NCBI GenBank assembly: GCA_964638055.1
Contig: CAZWXF010000056.1
Location: 1 to 18,582, forward strand
Direction of reading: 5' to 3'
Length of the DNA stretch: 18,582 nt
From: Prado023 sp964638055
Lineage (GTDB): Bacteria > Actinomycetota > Actinomycetes > S36-B12 > CAIYMF01
Below the pieces are notes generated by a model. It was not told the DNA's origin. It was given only the letters and a program-made list of their open reading frames with translations, and made no database searches. The stretch's first letter is position 1. The number at the start of each line of letters is the position of its first letter. A program made the translations under genes and the position numbers. Below, piece by piece: positions 1 through 6,476 of the stretch.

Positions 1-128
1 CCTGCCAGGAGTGCAAGCACCGCAACTACATCACCAAGAAGAACCGGCGCAACGACCCGGATCGACTTGAGCTCAAGAAGCACTGCCCGAACTGCAACAA
101 GCACACGGCTCACCGCGAGACCCGTTGA
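1..128 (+). CDS. rpmG: 50S ribosomal protein L33, C-terminal part (5' end outside window)
   Basis: The reading frame starting at base 3 gives 41 residues ending in a TGA at 126-128. It contains two CxxC pairs (CQEC at its start and CPNC near residue 28), which form the zinc ribbon of the Cys4-type L33, and a basic segment (YITKKNRRNDPDRLELKK) typical of L33. L33 is a small protein of the large ribosomal subunit near the E site. L33 upstream of murB, tRNA-Trp, secE and nusG is a common actinobacterial arrangement. Only a short N-terminal segment is missing because the window begins inside the gene. I am sure of the family; whether the genome has a second, zinc-free L33 paralogue cannot be seen here. 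Confidence 0.93.
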   Translation, partial: CQECKHRNYITKKNRRNDPDRLELKKHCPNCNKHTAHRETR

Positions 129-153
129 TCTGAGCAGTCGAGCCCGGACCTCC

Positions 154-232
154 CGCACTCAGGTGCGACGGGGCCCGGGCTCGTGGCATGCCCGCCGCCC
201 ATCCGGACGGGCTGTGCCGGGGCCGGAGCCCG
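154..232 (+). terminator. candidate terminator hairpins after rpmG
   Basis: Two structures follow the rpmG stop. The first is a perfect 5-bp stem, CGCAC (154-158) with GTGCG (163-167), around a TCAG loop. The second is a long interrupted stem: CGGGCTC (176-182) with GAGCCCG (226-232), GGCA (185-188) with TGCC (215-218), and GCCCG (190-194) with CGGGC (208-212), 16 pairs in all. No T tract follows, which is usual for actinobacterial terminators. It may separate rpmG from the FNT/murB unit. Termination itself is inferred. Confidence 0.4.
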
Positions 233-266
233 ACTTCCTGCCCGCCCTCCGTCGCAACGATCTAAC

Positions 267-272
267 TATCAT
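267..272 (+). promoter_or_regulatory. possible -10 element for the FNT-murB transcript
   Basis: TATCAT matches the sigma-70-type -10 consensus at 5 of 6 positions and lies 20 bases before the ribosome binding site of the FNT gene. No convincing -35 hexamer is present 16-18 bases upstream, so this is a weak call resting on the -10 alone. Transcription would begin near 279. Confidence 0.3.
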
Positions 273-306
273 GGCGAGGCTGCGGCGCTGAGGGAGGAGA
301 TCGGGC

Positions 307-1224
307 GTGGAGATCCAGCAGATGTTCCCCGGCAAGCGCTTCATCACCACGACGTTGGACATGATCGACGTCAAGCGCGAGATGACGGTCGACATGCGCA
401 AGCGCTACCTGATGCGCGCGGGCATGGCCGGGGTCATCGTGGGGATGCTCTATCTGGCCAACTTCGCGATCACGGCGGGGTTCTCGGAGGTCCACATCAC
501 GCCGGACCAGACCCTGGAGCCGCTCGGCAAGATCGCCGGCTCGACCTTCTTCGGCTTCGCGCTGGTCTTCATCTACTACTCGAAGTCAGAGCTGCTGACC
601 TCGAACATGATGATCCTGACGATCGGGCGTTACTACCGGCGGATCCGCATCAAGCACGCCGGACGCATCCTGAGCCTCTGCTTCCTGGGCAACTTCCTCG
701 GGGGCCTGTTCGTCGCGGTGTGCCTCGCGGCCTCCACGATGCTCACCCCGGGCATGCACGAGATCCTCAACCACACGGTGGAGCACAAGCTCTCGTACTT
801 CCATGAGGGGGCCACCGGCTGGGTCGACCTGTTCATGCGCGCGGTCTTCTGCAACTTCTTCATCAACCTGGCGATGCTGCTGGTCTACAACGGCTTCATC
901 AAGGACGACCTGGTCAAGGTCTCGGTGATGATCGCGGCGGTGTTCATCTTCGCGTACCTCGGCTTCGAGCACTCCGTGGCCGACACGGTGGTGTTCACCA
1001 TCCAGGCGCTGCAGGACGGGATCTCGCTCGTGCCTGCGGCCGTGACCGTCTTCATCGCCCTCATAGGCAACTACGTCGGTGGCGGCGTGCTCATCGGCCT
1101 GTACTACGCCTACGTGAACGACCAGAGCCGCTGGATGCGCCAGCATCCCGAGGTCAGCGAAGAGGCCTACAGGGCGAGCGCGGCATCCTCGGCGGAGCAG
1201 GTCTTCGGTCGAAGCGCCGAATGA
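307..1224 (+). CDS. formate/nitrite transporter (FNT/FocA-NirC family) channel protein
   Basis: A 305-residue integral membrane protein with about six hydrophobic segments, as in the pentameric FNT channels that pass small monovalent anions (formate, nitrite, lactate, hydrosulfide). Family marks seen: SELLTSN at 94-100 (the usual ELFTGN), EHK at 159-161 (FocA has a conserved lysine in an HK pair here), CNFFINLA at 182-189, the central-histidine motif GFEHSVADTV with H222, and GNYVGGGVLIGLYY at 254-267 (the usual GNxxGGxxxVG). The GTG start at 307 is preceded by a strong AGGGAGGAG at 291-299. The stop overlaps the murB start as ATGA, so translation is probably coupled. The SELLTSN variant and the long C-terminal tail (about 270-305) differ from classical FocA. 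The substrate cannot be assigned from the sequence. Confidence 0.88.
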   Translation: MEIQQMFPGKRFITTTLDMIDVKREMTVDMRKRYLMRAGMAGVIVGMLYLANFAITAGFSEVHITPDQTLEPLGKIAGSTFFGFALVFIYYSKSELLTSNMMILTIGRYYRRIRIKHAGRILSLCFLGNFLGGLFVAVCLAASTMLTPGMHEILNHTVEHKLSYFHEGATGWVDLFMRAVFCNFFINLAMLLVYNGFIKDDLVKVSVMIAAVFIFAYLGFEHSVADTVVFTIQALQDGISLVPAAVTVFIALIGNYVGGGVLIGLYYAYVNDQSRWMRQHPEVSEEAYRASAASSAEQVFGRSAE

Positions 1225-2246
1225 GTCTCGCAGCGCTGACGACCCTGCGCGTGGGGGGTCCTGCGCTCTCCACGGTCACCGCGACCTCTGCCGGAGAGGT
1301 CGCTGAGGCTGTGCGGGCTGCCGATCGTGCGAGGGAGCCCGTCCTGCTCGTCGCGGGAGGCTCGAACCTCCTCGTGGCCGACACCGGCTTCCAGGGGACC
1401 GCGGTCCTGATCCGCAATGCGGGGTACACGGTGGTCGGACGGCATCCCGACTGGGTGATCGTCCGCATCGCGGCCGGCCAGCCCTGGGACGAGTTCGTCG
1501 TCGCGGCACTTGCCGAGGGCTGGTCGGGGATCGAGGCCCTGTCGGGCATACCAGGCTCTGCCGGGGCCACGCCGATCCAGAACGTCGGCGCCTACGGCGC
1601 CCAGGTGGGCGATGTCCTGGTCGACATCGGGATCTGGGACAGGCACACCGGACGGCTCGCCCGTGAGGCAGCACAGGACCTGGGGCTGGCCTACCGGAGC
1701 TCCACGCTCAAGTGCTCGCCCGGCCGGGCTGCTGTGCTGGACGTGACACTGCGGCTGCGCGTCGGCCCAGAGTCCGCACCGATCCGGTACGCGGAGCTGG
1801 CGGCCAGGCTGGGCGCGGAGATCGGGACCACCGCACCCGCCTGCGAGGTGCGCGAGGCTGTGCTCGAGCTGCGCCGCGGCAAGGGAATGGTCCTGGACCC
1901 CACCGATCACGACACCTGGAGCGCCGGGTCCTTCTTCACCAACCCGATCCTCACTGCTGAGCGGGCCGGGGCCCTGCCCGAGGGGGCTCCCAGATTCGCG
2001 CAGCCCGGTGGCCGGGTCAAGACCTCCGCCGCGTGGCTGATCTCCCATGCGGGCTTCGATCGTGGCTACTCGCTGCCCGGCAGCCGAGCGGCAGTGTCCA
2101 CCAAGCACACGTTGGCCCTGACCAACCGCGGTGGCGCCACTGCCACGGAGATCCTGGACCTGGCCCGCCACATCCGGCAGGGCGTGGAGGAGTGCTTCGG
2201 GGTCAGGCTCGAGAACGAGCCCGTGTTCGTCGGCTGCTCACTCTGA
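1221..2246 (+). CDS. murB: UDP-N-acetylenolpyruvoylglucosamine reductase
   Basis: A 341-residue cytoplasmic flavoenzyme that reduces enolpyruvyl-UDP-GlcNAc to UDP-MurNAc with NADPH, an early step of peptidoglycan synthesis. Seen: the N-terminal TTLRVGGPA, the FAD-binding AGGSNLLV (45-52), GIPGSAGATPIQNVGAYGAQ (109-128), the substrate-arginine motif YRSS (R159), RGKGMVLD (219-226), the catalytic-serine motif SAGSFFTNP (S237), and the C-terminal acid in LENEPVFVG (E331/E333). The length fits the family. The start ATG overlaps the stop of the upstream FNT gene by 4 bases and has no strong Shine-Dalgarno of its own within spacing, suggesting translational coupling. It faces the aminotransferase gene convergently across an 89-base gap. 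Confidence 0.97.
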   Translation: MSLAALTTLRVGGPALSTVTATSAGEVAEAVRAADRAREPVLLVAGGSNLLVADTGFQGTAVLIRNAGYTVVGRHPDWVIVRIAAGQPWDEFVVAALAEGWSGIEALSGIPGSAGATPIQNVGAYGAQVGDVLVDIGIWDRHTGRLAREAAQDLGLAYRSSTLKCSPGRAAVLDVTLRLRVGPESAPIRYAELAARLGAEIGTTAPACEVREAVLELRRGKGMVLDPTDHDTWSAGSFFTNPILTAERAGALPEGAPRFAQPGGRVKTSAAWLISHAGFDRGYSLPGSRAAVSTKHTLALTNRGGATATEILDLARHIRQGVEECFGVRLENEPVFVGCSL

Positions 2247-2267
2247 CCCGTGCGAACCCTCTGAACC

Positions 2268-2310
2268 AAGTGCCCGCTGACCGAAGTGCCCTATGTCGAA
2301 GTGCCCTATG
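2268..2310 (+). repeat. short tandem repeat in the murB-aminotransferase gap
   Basis: AAGTGCCC occurs three times, at 2268-2275, 2284-2291 and 2299-2306. The last two copies sit in a perfect 14-base direct repeat CGAAGTGCCCTATG (2282-2295 and 2297-2310) with a 15-base period. It lies between convergent genes, where bidirectional terminators are expected, but the repeat does not fold into an obvious hairpin. Confidence 0.75.
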
Positions 2311-2335
2311 ACGCAAAGGCCGCAGCTCGGCTGGC

Positions 2336-3544
2336 TCAGCGGGCCTCGCCCAGCAGCGCTGCGATCCGGCCGATCCCCTCGGCGAGGTCGGCGTCGCCCA
2401 GCGCATAGGACAGCCGCAGGTAGCCGGGCGTCCCGAAGGCCTCCCCGGGCACGACGGCGACCTCCACCTGGTCGAGGATGAGCGCGGCAAGCTCGGCCGA
2501 CGTGCTCGGACGGCTCCCGCGGATCTCCCGGCCCAGGGCTCCCTCGACGCTGGGGTACGCGTAGAAGGCACCCTCAGGCTCCGGGCAGACGACCCCCGGG
2601 ATGGCGGACAGCAGCTCGACCATCGTGCGGCGCCGCCGGTCGAAGGCCTGGCGCATCTGGGCCACAGCGGCCAGGTCGCCCGAGACGGCCGCCAGGGCGG
2701 CGACCTGGGAGACGTTGGCCACGTTCGAGGTCGCGTGGGACTGCAGGTTGGTCGCGGCTGCCACGATGTCGCGCGGACCGATCAGCCAGCCGACCCGCCA
2801 GCCGGTCATCGCGTAGGTCTTCGCCACGCCATTGACGACCAGGCACCGCGCAGCCAGCTGCGGCACCAGCGTGGGCATGGAGCTGAAGCGGGCCTCGCCG
2901 TAGACAAGGTGCTCGTAGATCTCGTCCGTCACCACCCAGATGCCGCGCTCGACCGCCCATTGGCCGATCTGCGCCACGGCCTCCGGGGAGTACACCGCTC
3001 CGGTCGGGTTGGAGGGGGAGACGAACACCAGTGCCTTCGTCCGCGGCGTCAGGGCCGCCTCCAGCTGCTCGATCGTGGCCCGGTACCCGCTGTCGGGCGT
3101 CGTCTGGATGACGACCGGAGTGGCTCCAGCCAGGGCGATCGACTCGGGGTAGGTGGTCCAGTACGGCGCGGGCAGGAGGACCTCGTCACCGGGATCGAGC
3201 AGTGCCGCGAATCCGTTGTAGAGGGCCTGCTTGCCCCCGTTGGTGATGAGGACCTGATCCGGGGACACCTCGAACCCCGAGTCGCGCGCCGTCTTGAGGG
3301 CCACGGCGGCCTTGAGCTCGGGCAGTCCTCCTGCGGGGGTGTAGCGGTGCCAACGGGGCTCCCGGCAGGCAGCCGCGGCTGCCTCGACGACGTACTCGGG
3401 GGTCGGGAAGTCGGGCTCTCCGGCGCCGAATCCGATGACCGGCCGGCCGGCCGCCTTGAGGGCCTTCGCCTTCGCGTCGACGGCGAGGGTGGCCGACTCG
3501 GCGATCGCGCCGATGCGGTTGGATACTCGGGTCTCCCGGGACAT
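2336..3544 (-). CDS. pyridoxal-phosphate-dependent aspartate-type aminotransferase (class I)
   Basis: A 402-residue class I/II aminotransferase that probably moves an amino group between aspartate (or another amino acid) and 2-oxoglutarate. Seen: an N-terminal segment like bacterial class I-beta enzymes (VIGFGAGEPDFPTPE, 36-50), TNGGKQALYNG (101-111), PYWTTYPE (127-134), SPSNPTGAVYS (176-186, N179), VTDEIYEHLVY (205-215, D207), the PLP-lysine motif NGVAKTYAMTGWRVGW (K242), and YLRLSYA near the C-terminus (R377, the carboxylate-binding arginine position). The frame stays open upstream to 3703, but that would run into tRNA-Trp; the ATG at 3544 gives the family's normal N-terminus and has AGGA 8 bases upstream. 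Prephenate, aromatic or alanine activity cannot be excluded, so no gene symbol is given. Confidence 0.94.
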   Translation of the reverse strand: MSRETRVSNRIGAIAESATLAVDAKAKALKAAGRPVIGFGAGEPDFPTPEYVVEAAAAACREPRWHRYTPAGGLPELKAAVALKTARDSGFEVSPDQVLITNGGKQALYNGFAALLDPGDEVLLPAPYWTTYPESIALAGATPVVIQTTPDSGYRATIEQLEAALTPRTKALVFVSPSNPTGAVYSPEAVAQIGQWAVERGIWVVTDEIYEHLVYGEARFSSMPTLVPQLAARCLVVNGVAKTYAMTGWRVGWLIGPRDIVAAATNLQSHATSNVANVSQVAALAAVSGDLAAVAQMRQAFDRRRRTMVELLSAIPGVVCPEPEGAFYAYPSVEGALGREIRGSRPSTSAELAALILDQVEVAVVPGEAFGTPGYLRLSYALGDADLAEGIGRIAALLGEAR

Positions 3545-3551
3545 GACCACG

Positions 3552-3557
3552 ATCCTA
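3552..3557 (-). promoter_or_regulatory. possible leaderless -10 element (or SD) of the aminotransferase gene
   Basis: On the minus strand, TAGGAT ends exactly 7 bases before the ATG. That fits the actinobacterial TAnnnT -10 spacing in which the A of ATG is the transcription start (a leaderless mRNA). The same bases contain AGGA, which could instead act as a Shine-Dalgarno. The sequence alone cannot decide. There is no good -35. Confidence 0.35.
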
Positions 3558-3676
3558 GGCCGCGTGGACCGCGGGGCCGCCCGCGCGCGGTTTGGCCGGG
3601 CCGGGACCGGCCCCGTACACTTCCGGCATTCGGGTGTCCTACCCCTGCGGTAGCCTGCCCGGACACTGCAAGCCCT

Positions 3677-3749
3677 AGGGTCGTAGCTCAATTGGTAGAG
3701 CACCGGTCTCCAAAACCGGCGGTTGGGGGTTCAAGTCCCTCCGGCCCTG
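3677..3749 (+). tRNA. tRNA-Trp (anticodon CCA)
   Basis: A 73-base cloverleaf. The acceptor stem AGGGTCG pairs with CGGCCCT, with G73 as discriminator. The D arm holds AGCTCAATTGGTAGAGC, the anticodon stem CCGGT/ACCGG encloses CTCCAAA with CCA as anticodon, and the T arm is GGGGG-TTCAAGT-CCCTC with one G-U pair. The 3' CCA is not encoded. G73 is the standard tryptophan identity base. The location directly upstream of secE-nusG is a common bacterial arrangement. A weak -10-like TAGCCT lies at 3651-3656, but no good -35 accompanies it. Confidence 0.97.
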
Positions 3750-3755
3750 CGAGGT

Positions 3756-3775
3756 GCAGGACCACCCGGTCCTGC
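3756..3775 (+). other. perfect hairpin just after tRNA-Trp
   Basis: GCAGGACC (3756-3763) pairs perfectly with GGTCCTGC (3768-3775) around an ACCC loop. It begins 6 bases after the tRNA discriminator. No T tract follows, so it may be a tRNA 3' processing structure, an attenuator ahead of secE, or a terminator of the actinobacterial U-less type. The 9-mer CCTGCGAGG occurs on both sides (3746-3754, overlapping the tRNA 3' end, and 3771-3779). Confidence 0.7.
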
Positions 3776-3845
3776 GAGGACCCCATGACAACCGCTCGTC
3801 GTATGTGAGACGGCTGGGCTGGGCGATCGACGTCCGGAGGATCAG

Positions 3846-4100
3846 TTGAGCGACAGCAGCACCAGTACCGAGCGGGACTCTGCCGGCGAGAAGAAGCCTG
3901 CCCAGAGGCCCGGTCGCTGGGCTCGGTTCACCCTGTTCCTGCGACAGATCGTCGCCGAGCTGCGGAAGGTCATCTGGCCCACCCGACGCGAGCTGATCAC
4001 CTACACGTGGGTCGTGATCGTGTTCGTGGGCGTCGTGACGGCCATCGTGGGCCTGTTCGATTTCCTGTTCACCAAGCTGGTGCTCTTCATCTTCGGCTGA
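3846..4100 (+). CDS. secE: preprotein translocase subunit SecE
   Basis: An 84-residue protein, the small essential subunit that clamps SecY in the inner-membrane Sec channel. It has a charged hydrophilic N-terminus (1-30), the conserved amphipathic segment AELRKVIWPTRREL (37-50) and one transmembrane helix (about 52-75) near the C-terminus: the single-TM form usual in Gram-positive bacteria. The start is TTG at 3846, preceded by GGAGG (3836-3840) with only 5 bases of spacing; no in-frame ATG lies upstream within reach. It is followed by nusG after 40 bases, the canonical secE-nusG pair. Confidence 0.96.
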   Translation: MSDSSTSTERDSAGEKKPAQRPGRWARFTLFLRQIVAELRKVIWPTRRELITYTWVVIVFVGVVTAIVGLFDFLFTKLVLFIFG

Positions 4101-4140
4101 TCGGCCGGAATCATCACCAGCAGAGAGCTGCGAGGACACT

Positions 4141-4926
4141 GTGGCTGCATCGAGCGACCCGTTCGACTTCTCCGAGGTTTCGGAGGTCGACGATGCTGCG
4201 CTGCCCGAGGCTGGCGACCCGGGCGAGGACACCGGCCCCGTTGGGACGGCGGACGATCCGGTAGCCGCTGCCGAGGCGGTGGAAGACCTGGTGGCCCCTG
4301 CTGAGGCGGTGGAGGACCCGGTGGCCCGGTTCCGCGAGGAGCTCGACTCCCAGCCCGGTGACTGGTACGTCATCCACTCCTACGCCGGCTACGAGAACAA
4401 GGTCCGGACCAACCTGCTCACGCGCGCGACCTCCCTGAACATGGAGGACCACATCTTCCAGGTCGAGGTCCCGATCGAGGACGTCATCGAGGTCAAGAAC
4501 GGCCAGAAGAAGCTCGTCAAGCGCAACAAGTTCCCGGGCTACGTGCTGGTCCGCATGGAGCTCACCGACGAGTCCTGGGGCACCGTCCGGCACACTCCCG
4601 GGGTCACCGGCTTCGTCGGGCACGCCCACCAGCCGCTGCCCCTCTCCCTGGACGAGGTGATGGGGATCCTCGGACCCGAGCCGGTCGAGGACATCGGCAA
4701 GCCCGATCGACCCGCCGCCGCCGGCCAGAAGCAGCCCAAGGTCCAGAGGGTCGAGATCGACCTGGCCCCCGGCGATTCGGTCACGGTGATCGACGGCGCG
4801 TTCACCTCGTTGCATGCCACGGTGTCGGAGGTCAACATCGAGGGTCAGCGGATCACCGGTCTGGTGGAGATCTTCGGCCGCGAGACCCCCGTCGAGCTGC
4901 GGTTCGACCAGATCGAGAAGAACTAG
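4141..4926 (+). CDS. nusG: transcription termination/antitermination factor NusG
   Basis: A 261-residue factor that binds RNA polymerase through its NGN domain and contacts Rho or ribosomal S10 through its KOW domain. The NGN domain begins at GDWYVIHSYAGYENKV (73-88), with KRNKFPGYVLV (127-137) and HTPGVTGFVG (151-160). A Pro/Lys-rich linker (about 181-205) leads to the KOW domain (208-257: PGDSVTVIDGAF, then IFGRETPVELRF). The N-terminus carries about 70 extra acidic, Ala/Glu/Asp-rich residues absent from E. coli NusG; such extensions are known in actinobacteria. It includes a duplicated 10-residue unit. The GTG start has GAGGA at 4132-4136. It lies 40 bases after secE and 103 bases before rplK. 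Confidence 0.97.
   Translation: MAASSDPFDFSEVSEVDDAALPEAGDPGEDTGPVGTADDPVAAAEAVEDLVAPAEAVEDPVARFREELDSQPGDWYVIHSYAGYENKVRTNLLTRATSLNMEDHIFQVEVPIEDVIEVKNGQKKLVKRNKFPGYVLVRMELTDESWGTVRHTPGVTGFVGHAHQPLPLSLDEVMGILGPEPVEDIGKPDRPAAAGQKQPKVQRVEIDLAPGDSVTVIDGAFTSLHATVSEVNIEGQRITGLVEIFGRETPVELRFDQIEKN
4267..4326 (+). repeat. tandem 30-bp duplication inside the nusG acidic extension
   Basis: Two adjacent 30-base units (4267-4296 and 4297-4326) differ at about 4 positions and encode AAEAVEDLVA and PAEAVEDPVA (residues 43-62). A shorter related DDPVA precedes them. The extension appears to have grown by in-frame tandem duplication. Confidence 0.85.
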
Positions 4927-4983
4927 GGCCCGCCTCCCCGACGGCCCCGCCCGACCGGCCGAGCTCCGGCCCCCCAGATTCCC

Positions 4984-5005
4984 GTACCCGAGGTGGTGCG
5001 GGTGC
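4984..5005 (+). promoter_or_regulatory. hairpin in the rplK leader
   Basis: GTACCCG (4984-4990) pairs with CGGGTGC (4999-5005), 7 pairs including one G-U, around AGGTGGTG. It ends about 12 bases before the AAGGA (5017-5021) that serves rplK. A second 5-bp stem, GGCCG/CGGCC, lies at 4957-4971. The region could be a nusG 3' structure or a leader controlling L11-L1 synthesis. I see no clear promoter in this 103-base gap. Confidence 0.35.
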
Positions 5006-5029
5006 CCCAGATGACGAAGGACCCGAAAG

Positions 5030-5464
5030 ATGCCTCCCAAGAAGAAGAAGGTCACCGGCCTGGTGAAGCTCCAGATCAAGGCCGGCATGGCGACCCCCGC
5101 CCCGCCCGTCGGGCCGGCGCTCGGCCAGCACGGCGTGAACATCATGGAGTTCTGCAAGCAGTACAACGCGGCGACCGAGGCCCAGCGCGGCTCTGTCGTC
5201 CCGGTCGAGATCACGGTGTACGACGACCGGTCGTTCACGTTCGTGCTCAAGACCCCGCCGGCCTCGAAGCTGATCCTCAAGGCCGCCGGTGTGCCCAAGG
5301 GCTCGGGCACACCGCACAAGACGAAGGTCGCCTCCCTGACCAGGACGCAGGTCAAGGAGATCGCCGAGACGAAGATGCCCGACCTCAACGCCAATGACAT
5401 CGATGCCGCGATGAAGATCATCGAGGGCACCGCGCGTCAGATGGGCATCACCGTCGCCGAGTGA
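5030..5464 (+). CDS. rplK: 50S ribosomal protein L11
   Basis: A 144-residue protein that binds the 23S rRNA GTPase-associated centre and is needed for stringent-factor activation on the ribosome. Seen: KKKVTGLVKLQIKAG at the N-terminus, the proline-rich PAPPVGPALGQHGVNIMEFC (residues about 23-42), and an RNA-binding C-terminal domain with GSGTPHKTKVASLTRTQ and GTARQMGITV at the end. The length is that of the family. The ATG at 5030 has AAGGA 8 bases upstream. It is followed by rplA after 120 bases. Confidence 0.98.
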   Translation: MPPKKKKVTGLVKLQIKAGMATPAPPVGPALGQHGVNIMEFCKQYNAATEAQRGSVVPVEITVYDDRSFTFVLKTPPASKLILKAAGVPKGSGTPHKTKVASLTRTQVKEIAETKMPDLNANDIDAAMKIIEGTARQMGITVAE

Positions 5465-5534
5465 GGCGACGGGCACCGGGCCCTGCCCGGGGCACCGACA
5501 CAACCCGACGGGTCACTACCTGTCATCCAGATCA

Positions 5535-5563
5535 GTGGTAGGGCAGCGCCGCCCGTTCACCAC
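5535..5563 (+). promoter_or_regulatory. two-helix RNA element before rplA (possible L1 target)
   Basis: GTGGT (5535-5539) pairs with ACCAC (5559-5563), and GGGC (5541-5544) pairs with GCCC (5551-5554). The two helices are separated by an asymmetric loop of one base on the 5' side and four (GTTC) on the 3' side. It ends two bases before the rplA ribosome binding site GGAGGAAGGA. L1 is known to repress its own operon by binding two short helices joined by an asymmetric loop. That this element binds L1 is inference; known sites are more often upstream of rplK. Confidence 0.35.
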
Positions 5564-5584
5564 GACGGAGGAAGGAATCCGCTC

Positions 5585-6301
5585 ATGCAGCGCAGCAAGG
5601 GCTACCGCAAGGCAGCCGAGAAGATCGATCCGGCCCACGTCCACTCGCCGCTCAGCGCCGTCAAGCTGGCCAAGGAGACCAGCCCGACGAAGTTCGACGC
5701 GACGGTCGAGGTGGCCCTCCGGCTCGGGGTCGACCCCCGCAAGGCCGATCAGATGGTGCGCGGAACCGTCATCCTGCCGCACGGCACCGGCAAGACCGCT
5801 CGGGTCCTGGTCTTCGCCAACGCTGCCAAGGCCGAGGAGGCCCGCGCGGCCGGCGCCGACTTCGTCGGCTCCGACGACATGATCGAGAAGGTCGCAGCTG
5901 GCTGGACCGACTTCGACGCTGCCGTCGCCACCCCCGACCTGATGGGCAAGGTCGGACGGCTGGGCAAGGTCCTGGGCCCCCGCGGCCTCATGCCGAACCC
6001 GAAGACCGGCACTGTGACCATGGACGTCGCCAAGGCCGTCTCCGACATCAAGGGCGGCAAGATCGAGTTCCGGGTCGACAAGCACGCCAACCTGAACTTC
6101 CCCATCGGCAAGGTCTCGTTCTCCGAGGCGCAGCTGGTCGAGAACTACGGCGCGGCCCTGGAGGAGATCATGCGCCTGAAGCCGTCAGCAGCCAAGGGCC
6201 GGTACGTCAAGAAGGCGACCCTCTCCACGACGATGGGCCCGGGCATCCAGGTCGACCCCAACCGCACGCGTGACCTGCTGGCCGAGGACGAGGCTGTCTG
6301 A
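5585..6301 (+). CDS. rplA: 50S ribosomal protein L1
   Basis: A 238-residue protein of the mobile L1 stalk that helps release deacylated tRNA from the E site; in many bacteria it also represses translation of the L11-L1 mRNA. Seen: KFDATVEVALRLGVDPRKADQ (about 36-56), RGTVILPHGTGKTARV (59-73), the L1 signature GRLGKVLGPRGLMPNPKTGT (124-142), KGGKIEFRVDKHANLNFPIG, and a C-terminus MGPGIQVDP. The ATG at 5585 has a strong GGAGGAAGGA 10 bases upstream. It is the last plus-strand gene before the convergent Stealth gene. Confidence 0.98.
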   Translation: MQRSKGYRKAAEKIDPAHVHSPLSAVKLAKETSPTKFDATVEVALRLGVDPRKADQMVRGTVILPHGTGKTARVLVFANAAKAEEARAAGADFVGSDDMIEKVAAGWTDFDAAVATPDLMGKVGRLGKVLGPRGLMPNPKTGTVTMDVAKAVSDIKGGKIEFRVDKHANLNFPIGKVSFSEAQLVENYGAALEEIMRLKPSAAKGRYVKKATLSTTMGPGIQVDPNRTRDLLAEDEAV

Positions 6302-6385
6302 GCAGCCCGGCTGCGCTGCCGCGACCGCGGCGTCCCCACGCACGTCCGAGCCAGGGCCCCGGAGCGCGCACCGCCCAAGCGGTGC
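6302..6385 (+). terminator. candidate terminators between convergent rplA and the Stealth gene
   Basis: Two perfect hairpins follow rplA. GCAGC (6302-6306) pairs with GCTGC (6310-6314) immediately after the stop. GCACCGC (6368-6374) pairs with GCGGTGC (6379-6385) around a CCAA loop. Neither is followed by a T tract. The second is the better candidate and, being a perfect palindrome between convergent genes, could act in both directions. The rest of the gap to 6476 shows nothing recognisable. Confidence 0.5.
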
Positions 6386-6476
6386 CTGGGCAACGTGCGG
6401 GTCTGCGGCAGCTTCAGCTTCCCAGCACGATTCCGGGGTGCGAGGTGCCGAGTGTCGAGCAGACGACCCGCGGGCT

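Noticed and set aside
3545..3703. Upstream extension of the aminotransferase to a 455-residue protein
   Set aside because: It would overlap tRNA-Trp, and the added 53 residues have no family similarity; ATG 3544 with AGGA gives the normal N-terminus.
3746..3779. Direct repeat CCTGCGAGG overlapping the tRNA-Trp 3' end as an integration (att) site
   Set aside because: The copies are only 25 bases apart with no integrase gene or inserted element between them; they are more simply explained as hairpin-flanking sequence.
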